64,000 nt of DNA. It comes from Phytomonospora endophytica (lineage in GTDB: Bacteria; Actinomycetota; Actinomycetes; Mycobacteriales; Micromonosporaceae). The stretch covers positions 248,001 through 312,000 of the forward strand of contig NZ_JACHGT010000006.1 in NCBI RefSeq assembly GCF_014202425.1, read 5' to 3'. Under the pieces are notes generated by a model that was given only the letters and a program-made list of their open reading frames with translations, did not search any database and had not been told where the DNA came from. How positions within the stretch are numbered: position 1 is the first letter of the stretch; each line of letters begins with the position of its first letter. This document shows positions 59,640-64,000 of the stretch, one piece after another. A program made the position numbers and the translations under genes.

Positions 59640-60234
59640 ATTTCTTCGCCGGACGCGCGCGGACGTGCATGCGTTCGCCCTGCCGGCCGAAGAGGCTGAG
59701 GATCTCGACGGGGCGGCCGTCGGCGGCGCCGAACCAGTGGGGCGTGCGGGTGTCGAACTCGGCGGCCTCGCCGGGGCCGAGGACGAGGTCGTGTTCGCCG
59801 AGCACGAGGCGGAGTTTCCCGGCCAGGACGTAGAGCCACTCGTATCCCTCATGGGTGCGGGGATCGGGCTCGGACTTGGTCGCCGGGACGACCATCTTGA
59901 AGGCCTTCGGCGAGCCGGGCTGCCTGGTCAGCGGGATGATCGTCTGACCGCCGACGCTGTCGACCGGGCGCAGGCGCACGCGCGGGTCGCCGACCTCGGG
60001 GGCGCCGACGAGCTCGTCGAGCGGGACGCGGTGGGCGCGGGCGATGGGCAGGAGGAGTTCGAGGCTGGGTTTGCGCAGGCCGGCCTCCAGGCGCGAGAGC
60101 GTGCTCTTGGAGATGCCGGTGGTCTTCGACAGCTCGACGAGGGTGACGTTGCGAGACGTGCGCAGGCGCTTCAGGCGCGGCCCGACCTCGGCGAGGGTGT
60201 CGGCGAGGTCCGGCTCACCGGTGGTGTGGTCCAT
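59638..60234 (-). CDS. XRE-family regulator with cupin domain
   Basis: This 198-residue protein has an N-terminal HTH_3 (VGPRLKRLRTSRNVTLVELSKTTGISKSTLSRLEAGLRKPSLELLLPIA) followed by a cupin with HEGYEWLYVLAGKL and the metal-type His/Glu (about 129-140). XRE-cupin proteins bind small metabolites through the cupin and DNA through the HTH. It is divergent from a thioredoxin-reductase-like gene, with two palindromes between them. Confidence 0.9.
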   Translation of the reverse strand: MDHTTGEPDLADTLAEVGPRLKRLRTSRNVTLVELSKTTGISKSTLSRLEAGLRKPSLELLLPIARAHRVPLDELVGAPEVGDPRVRLRPVDSVGGQTIIPLTRQPGSPKAFKMVVPATKSEPDPRTHEGYEWLYVLAGKLRLVLGEHDLVLGPGEAAEFDTRTPHWFGAADGRPVEILSLFGRQGERMHVRARPAKK

Positions 60235-60251
60235 GGATCCAGTGTCGGCCG

Positions 60252-60280
60252 GTTTCCCGGAAACGGCAACGAAGGTTGCC
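60252..60280. promoter_or_regulatory. Two adjacent palindromes, XRE-cupin operator candidate
   Basis: GTTTCC-C-GGAAAC (60252-60264) directly followed by GGCAAC-GAAG-GTTGCC (60265-60280), in the 90-base space between the XRE-cupin and reductase starts. Confidence 0.6.
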
Positions 60281-60324
60281 GGATATCACGGGAGGACGCA
60301 GGCTTCGGCGCGGAGGTGATCGCG

Positions 60325-61257
60325 ATGAGCGCGAGCAATGACCTGTACGACGTGGTAGTGATCGGCGGTGGGGCCGCCGGACTGAACGCGGCCTTGGTGC
60401 TGGCCCGGGCGAGGCGGCGGGTGGTGGTCGTCGACGCCGGCGAACCCCGCAACGCGCCCGCCGCGCACATGCACGGCTTCCTGTCCCGTGACGGGATGCC
60501 ACCGAAGGAGCTGCTGGAGGCGGGACGGGCCGAGGTCGCCGGGTACGGCGGCGAGTTCGTCGCCGACGGCGTGGTGTCGGTGACGCCCGGCTTCTCGGTG
60601 GCGTTGTCGTCGGGGCGGGTGCTGTCGACACGGCGGATCCTGGTCGCGACCGGGCTGCGCGACAGGCTGCCCGACATCCCCGGACTGCGCGAACGCTGGG
60701 GTGACGACGTGATGCAGTGCCCGTACTGCCACGGCTACGAGGTGCGCGACCAGGCCGTCGGCGTGATCGCGGTGACGCCGGAGTCGGCGACGCACCACGC
60801 GCAGCTCGTGCGGCAGTGGGCGGCGGACCTGACCTTGTTCACCAACGACGTCGACGTCCCCGCCGAGGAACGCGAGCGGCTCGCGGCACGCGGGATCAAG
60901 GTCGTCGACGGCAAGGTCGCGCGGGTGGTCGTGGAAGACGACCGGGTGCGGGGTGTCGAACTCGCCGATGGTGCCGCGGTTCCGCGCGACGCGTTGTTCG
61001 TCGGCGGCGACTGGGAGCCGCGGGACGCGCTGTTGCGGTCGCTGGGGTGCGAGGTCGCCGACGGCTGGGTGCGCGTCGACGGTCAGGGCCGCACGAGCGT
61101 GCCGGGTGTGTCGGCGGCGGGCAACGTCGTCGACCAGAAGGCGACGGTGATCGCCGCGGCCGCGCAGGGCGCGATGGCCGCGATCGCGATCAACGGCGAC
61201 CTGGTGGCGGAGGACGTCGAGCGGGCCGCGCGGGAGCGGCGGGTGTACGGGATGTGA
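60325..61257 (+). CDS. Thioredoxin-reductase-like NAD(P)/FAD oxidoreductase
   Basis: The ATG at 60325 follows a strong GGAGGTGATC site. The 310-residue protein has an FAD Rossmann motif VVIGGGAAGLNAAL (12-25), a redox CPYC motif (Cys132-Cys135) and an NAD(P)-binding segment without the full GxGxxA (GVIAVTPESATHHAQL). The order fits the TrxR/AhpF-type family, but the missing NADPH motif suggests a ferredoxin-like or dithiol-oxidase subgroup. A cupin-XRE regulator is divergent and probably controls it. This pair is absent from the mycobacterial locus. Confidence 0.85.
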   Translation: MSASNDLYDVVVIGGGAAGLNAALVLARARRRVVVVDAGEPRNAPAAHMHGFLSRDGMPPKELLEAGRAEVAGYGGEFVADGVVSVTPGFSVALSSGRVLSTRRILVATGLRDRLPDIPGLRERWGDDVMQCPYCHGYEVRDQAVGVIAVTPESATHHAQLVRQWAADLTLFTNDVDVPAEERERLAARGIKVVDGKVARVVVEDDRVRGVELADGAAVPRDALFVGGDWEPRDALLRSLGCEVADGWVRVDGQGRTSVPGVSAAGNVVDQKATVIAAAAQGAMAAIAINGDLVAEDVERAARERRVYGM

Positions 61258-61326
61258 GGTGGGGGCGGCGGCGGCGGCATTCGCCGGTCGGCGGCGTTCG
61301 GCGCGGGCGGGCGTTCGGCGTCGATA

Positions 61327-61387
61327 GGCGTCTGACACCGGTGAGCGTGCGCCGCCGACGCGCGTCTGCCACCGATGGGCGTACGGC
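61327..61387 (+). repeat. Imperfect direct repeat in nth upstream region
   Basis: Two ~27-base units (GCGTCTGACACCGGTGAGCG and GCGTCTGCCACCGATGGGCG type), starts 33 bases apart, in the 276-base gap between the reductase and nth. Confidence 0.5.
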
Positions 61388-61390
61388 ATC

Positions 61391-61425
61391 GACCGGCATG
61401 TGGCGGTGACTGTCACATGCCGGTC
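61391..61425. promoter_or_regulatory. Long inverted repeat upstream of nth, Crp-like core
   Basis: GACCGGCATGTG and CACATGCCGGTC pair perfectly (12-base arms) across 11 bases. Inside, GTGAC-T-GTCAC (61406-61416) forms a nested shorter palindrome reminiscent of a GTGA/TCAC site. It lies about 110 bases before the nth start. Confidence 0.5.
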
Positions 61426-61533
61426 GGTGGCGAATGCCGCCCGTTGCCGCGGCTGTCGTGGCGACGTGGCGGTTGCCCGCCTGGGACCCGCGTCCCCCTC
61501 CGCGGTGTCGGTGGTCGGGCGTAGCCTTCCTGC

Positions 61534-62298
61534 ATGGCCGAGAGCAAGGCGCCGACCCCGCTCGCGCTCAAGCGGCGCGCGCGGCGCGTCAACCGCGTCC
61601 TCGCCGAGACGCACCCCGACGCGCACTGCGAGCTCGACTTCACCAACCCGCTCCAGCTCACCGTCGCCACGATCCTCTCGGCCCAGACCACCGACGTCCG
61701 CGTGAACCTGACGACGCCCGCCCTCTTCGCGCGCTACCCGACGGCCGCGGACTACGCCGGCGCCGACCGCGCCGAGCTGGAGGAGATGATCCGCTCCACC
61801 GGTTTCTACCGGAACAAGGCGAACTCCCTCATCGGCCTCGGCCACGCTCTGGTCACCGAGCACGACGGCGAGGTCCCCGGGAAACTTGAGCAGCTCGTCA
61901 AGCTCCCCGGCGTCGGCCGCAAGACCGCCAACGTGATCCTCGGCGACGCCTTCGGCGTCCCCGGCATCACCGTCGACACGCACTTCGGGCGTCTCGTGCG
62001 CCGCTGGGGCCTCACGGCCGAGGAGGACCCGGTCAAGGTCGAGCACATCGTCGGCGCCCTCGTCGAGAAGCGCGAGTGGACGATGTTCTCCCACCGCACG
62101 ATCTTCCACGGCCGCCGCGTGTGCCACGCCCGCAAACCCGCGTGCGGCGCTTGCACGCTGGCCAAGTTCTGCCCGTCGTTCGGCACCGGTCCCAAGGATC
62201 CGGCCGTGGCGGTGAAGTTGCTGAAAGGGCCGCGCGTGCCCGAGCTGGCGGAGGCCGCAGGGGTCGCCGACCTGTTGTCCGAGGAGGCGGCGGCGTGA
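61534..62298 (+). CDS. nth: Endonuclease III
   Basis: This 254-residue enzyme has the helix-hairpin-helix [16 protein letters not shown] with the catalytic Lys, the Asp in VDTHFGRL, and the iron-sulfur ligands C-x6-C-x2-C-x5-C in [17 protein letters not shown]. It removes oxidised pyrimidines and cleaves the strand. It starts the nth-tlpA-nudix-marP order known from mycobacteria. Copy D of the dispersed repeat follows its stop. Confidence 0.95.
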   Translation: MAESKAPTPLALKRRARRVNRVLAETHPDAHCELDFTNPLQLTVATILSAQTTDVRVNLTTPALFARYPTAADYAGADRAELEEMIRSTGFYRNKANSLIGLGHALVTEHDGEVPGKLEQLVKLPGVGRKTANVILGDAFGVPGITVDTHFGRLVRRWGLTAEEDPVKVEHIVGALVEKREWTMFSHRTIFHGRRVCHARKPACGACTLAKFCPSFGTGPKDPAVAVKLLKGPRVPELAEAAGVADLLSEEAAA

Positions 62299-62352
62299 AC
62301 GTCGCGGCGGCCGGACGTCGGCGGCGGGTGGGGTTTCCCGCGCCGTCGGCAG

Positions 62353-62473
62353 AACGTGAATCGGCCCAGGGGCCTCCCGGCCTCCTCCCTACGTTCGACG
62401 CTAGAGCGACGCCACGCACAAGTGGCGAACGTGAGGCCGTTTCCCTGTGGATAACCCGGGGGTTGTGGACAAC
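62353..62473 (+). repeat. Dispersed repeat, copy D (intergenic, before TlpA gene)
   Basis: AACGTGAAT then CCAGGGGCCTCCCGGCCTCC (62366 on). The DnaA-box-like sites are TGTGGATAA (62446-62454) and TGTGGACAA (62464-62472), starts 18 bases apart, 44 bases before the TlpA start. The upstream AACGTGAAT extension is shared with copy C. Confidence 0.85.
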
Positions 62474-62515
62474 CGTCGCGCACAGCCGGGCCCGCTCGAC
62501 CGAGGAGACCACCGC

Positions 62516-63094
62516 GTGAAGTCCCGCACCTGGACCGTGGCGGTCCTCGCCGCCCTCGCCCTGTTCACGTCGGCGTGCTCCGGCCCGTCCGGAGACGTCG
62601 ACGCGCCCCCGGCCGGCGAACAGGCCACCGACTGGGGCGTCCCATGCCCCGAACCGTCCGGCACCCCCGGCGGCGGCGACGCCTTCACCACCCTCACCCT
62701 GCCCTGCCTGGGCGGCGGCACCGTCGCCGGCGAGCCCATGCCCCTGGCCGCCGGCACGCCCATGGTCGTCAACGTCTGGGCCTCCTGGTGCGGGCCGTGC
62801 CGCGACGAACTGCCCGCCGTCGAGTCCTTCGCGACGAAAGGCACCGTCGGCGTCCTCGGCGTGAACACGCAGGACACCCAAGAGGCCGCCCGCGCCATCG
62901 TCGAGGACTTCGCCCTCACCTTCCCGTCCCGCTACGACCCCGACGGGGAACTCCTCGCCGTCATCGGCAAGCGCGTCCTGCCCGTCACTCTCCTCATCAC
63001 CGCCGAAGGCACCGTCGCCCACACCTACACCGGTCCCGCCCTCACCGAAGACGCCCTCGCGGGCCTGGTCAAGGAACATCTGGGCGTCGGCTAG
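62516..63094 (+). CDS. TlpA-like thioredoxin-fold lipoprotein (Rv3673c-like)
   Basis: The GTG at 62516 has GAGGAGA upstream. The 192-residue protein has a lipoprotein signal (LALFTSAC, lipid Cys21) and a thioredoxin domain with VVNVWASWCGPCRDELP (Cys92, Cys95), then LPVTLLITAEG with the cis-Pro. It acts as a membrane-anchored thiol-disulfide reductase outside the membrane. In the conserved order it lies between nth and a NUDIX gene. Confidence 0.93.
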   Translation: MKSRTWTVAVLAALALFTSACSGPSGDVDAPPAGEQATDWGVPCPEPSGTPGGGDAFTTLTLPCLGGGTVAGEPMPLAAGTPMVVNVWASWCGPCRDELPAVESFATKGTVGVLGVNTQDTQEAARAIVEDFALTFPSRYDPDGELLAVIGKRVLPVTLLITAEGTVAHTYTGPALTEDALAGLVKEHLGVG

Positions 63095-63177
63095 GCGGCA
63101 CGAGGCGGCACATACCGCCCCGGGCCGGGTAGCCTCCCTTGAGTGATCCTGCCTCTCCGCACTCCCGGGAACCGCCC

Positions 63178-63828
63178 ATGAGGGCCAGGACCGATCTCAC
63201 CCTCCCCGACTGGTGGCACCCGCTGGCCGACAAGGCCGCCACCACCGAGGGCGAGCCCTGGGTGCGCCTGGCCCCACCGAACGCCGAAGGCCGCCACAGC
63301 GCGGTCCTCATCTTGTTCGGCGAGGGCGCGCACGAGGGCCAGACCGGTCCCGACGTGCTCATCTGCCAGCGCGCCGCGAACATGAACAACCACGCCGGAC
63401 AGCCCGCGTTCCCCGGCGGCGGCTCCGAGCCCGGCGACACCGACGCCGTCGCGACGGCCCTGCGCGAAGCCAACGAGGAGGTCGGCCTCGACCCCGCGAG
63501 CGTCGTCGTCGTGACGAGCCTGCCCGAGGTGTGGATCTCGGTGAGCAACTTCCGGGTGACGCCCGTCCTGGCCTGGTGGCGCGACCCGCATCCCGTCCAC
63601 GCACGTCAGCGTGAGGAGGTCGCCAGCGTCGTGCGCGTTCCCGTCAGCGAGCTCGTCGACCCCGCGAACCGGGTCCGCGCGAAGCACCCCTCGGGCTACG
63701 TCGGCCCGGCCTTCCAGGTCCGTGACCTGCTTGTTTGGGGTTTCACGGCCGGTATTCTATCGGCGGTCCTCGATCTGGCCGACTGGTCGCGGCCGTGGGG
63801 ACCGGGCAGGCTCGTGCCCGTCTCGTAA
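63178..63828 (+). CDS. NUDIX hydrolase, CoA pyrophosphatase-like (Rv3672c-like)
   Basis: The ATG at 63178 gives 216 residues (a TTG at 63139 would add 13). The NUDIX box is GGGSEPGDTDAVATALREANEEVGL, preceded by NNHAGQPAFPGGGSEP, the CoA-pyrophosphatase (UPF0035) motif. It hydrolyses CoA or related nucleoside diphosphates. A hydrophobic end (LLVWGFTAGILSAVLDLA) is typical of the family. It is followed by marP, as in mycobacteria. Confidence 0.88.
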   Translation: MRARTDLTLPDWWHPLADKAATTEGEPWVRLAPPNAEGRHSAVLILFGEGAHEGQTGPDVLICQRAANMNNHAGQPAFPGGGSEPGDTDAVATALREANEEVGLDPASVVVVTSLPEVWISVSNFRVTPVLAWWRDPHPVHARQREEVASVVRVPVSELVDPANRVRAKHPSGYVGPAFQVRDLLVWGFTAGILSAVLDLADWSRPWGPGRLVPVS

Positions 63829-63885
63829 GGCACTGCCGATGGCGGTCGGCCCGTACCCTGGGACAAACGACGACGAGGAGCTTGC

Positions 63886-64000
63886 ATGAGCGGCGGCACC
63901 CTGGTGGACATCGTGATCGTGCTCCTCGCGCTCATGTTCGCCATCAACGGCTACCGCCAGGGCTTCGTCGTCGGCGCCATGTCCTTCCTCGGCTTCTTCG
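63886..64000 (+). CDS. marP: MarP-family membrane serine protease, 5' part
   Basis: The ATG at 63886 follows GAGGAG. Only 38 codons are in the window: VDIVIVLLALMFAINGYRQGFVVGAMSFLGFF, the first spans of the CvpA-like membrane part of MarP/acid-resistance proteases. Assignment rests on this start and on gene order; the protease domain lies beyond the window. Confidence 0.85.
   Translation, partial: MSGGTLVDIVIVLLALMFAINGYRQGFVVGAMSFLGFF

Noticed and set aside
1-64000. CRISPR array, rRNA operon or complete insertion sequence
   Set aside because: No regularly spaced short repeats, no rRNA sequence and no transposase gene with terminal inverted repeats were seen on either strand.

Overview
The window is a 64 kb piece of a high-GC actinomycete chromosome. 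GC-rich codon use, frequent GTG starts, mycothiol-type enzymes, a WhiB protein and an HNH/DUF222 gene all point to Actinobacteria. The right end (about 50.9-64 kb) keeps the gene order of Mycobacterium tuberculosis Rv3683 to Rv3671c: metallophosphoesterase, class A PBP, whiB4, a Get3/ArsA-like ATPase pair, DUF4177, RidA, nth, a TlpA-like lipoprotein, a NUDIX hydrolase and marP. I cannot fix the genus from sequence alone.

Layout. 1-8.5 kb: a truncated secreted protein, a TetR-SDR-MDMPI operon divergent from a DUF2306 membrane protein, a small PIN/ribbon-helix-helix pair, and a dicarboxylate/cystine-type symporter preceded by a Cys-Cys leader peptide. Two further genes are a class III phosphodiesterase and an unknown. 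8.5-12.8 kb: a large STAND/BTAD regulator and a PPOX flavoprotein. 13-15.5 kb: two membrane proteins (zinc ribbon plus discoidin-like; Ig-like plus coiled coil) related to the first gene of the injection-system cluster. 15.6-21.5 kb: two tandemly duplicated secreted beta-propeller proteins with the same promoter palindrome. 21.5-26.2 kb: housekeeping and DNA-alkylation repair genes (Ada-AlkA fusion plus Ogt).

The centre is an extracellular-type contractile injection system (eCIS). Its structural genes run from 26.4 to 39.5 kb on the + strand: membrane adaptor candidate, sheath, tube, chaperone-like, DUF6760, Pro/Thr-rich protein, second tube-like protein, LysM baseplate hub, VgrG-like spike, PAAR tip, gp25, baseplate J and tail protein. 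A second operon on the - strand (48.2-44.0 kb) gives an atypical LuxR regulator, a DUF4255 cap protein, an AAA+ ATPase and a DUF4157 HExxH protein. About 4.5 kb of unrelated genes separate the two: VOC protein, DUF222-HNH with an SOS-box-like site, a hypothetical, and a hydrolase with a divergent ArsR-type regulator. I see no typical tail-fibre gene or helical tape-measure gene.

Most notable: (1) a dispersed ~108 bp repeat with two DnaA-box-like sites at a fixed 18 bp spacing, present four times, two of them in frame inside the Pro/Thr-rich eCIS gene; (2) [V/I/L]QR peptide motifs shared by that Pro/Thr-rich protein and the DUF4157 protein; (3) a family of membrane proteins built from the same zinc-ribbon/Ig modules, one at the head of the eCIS cluster and two 11-13 kb away; (4) a putative cysteine attenuation leader upstream of the symporter.
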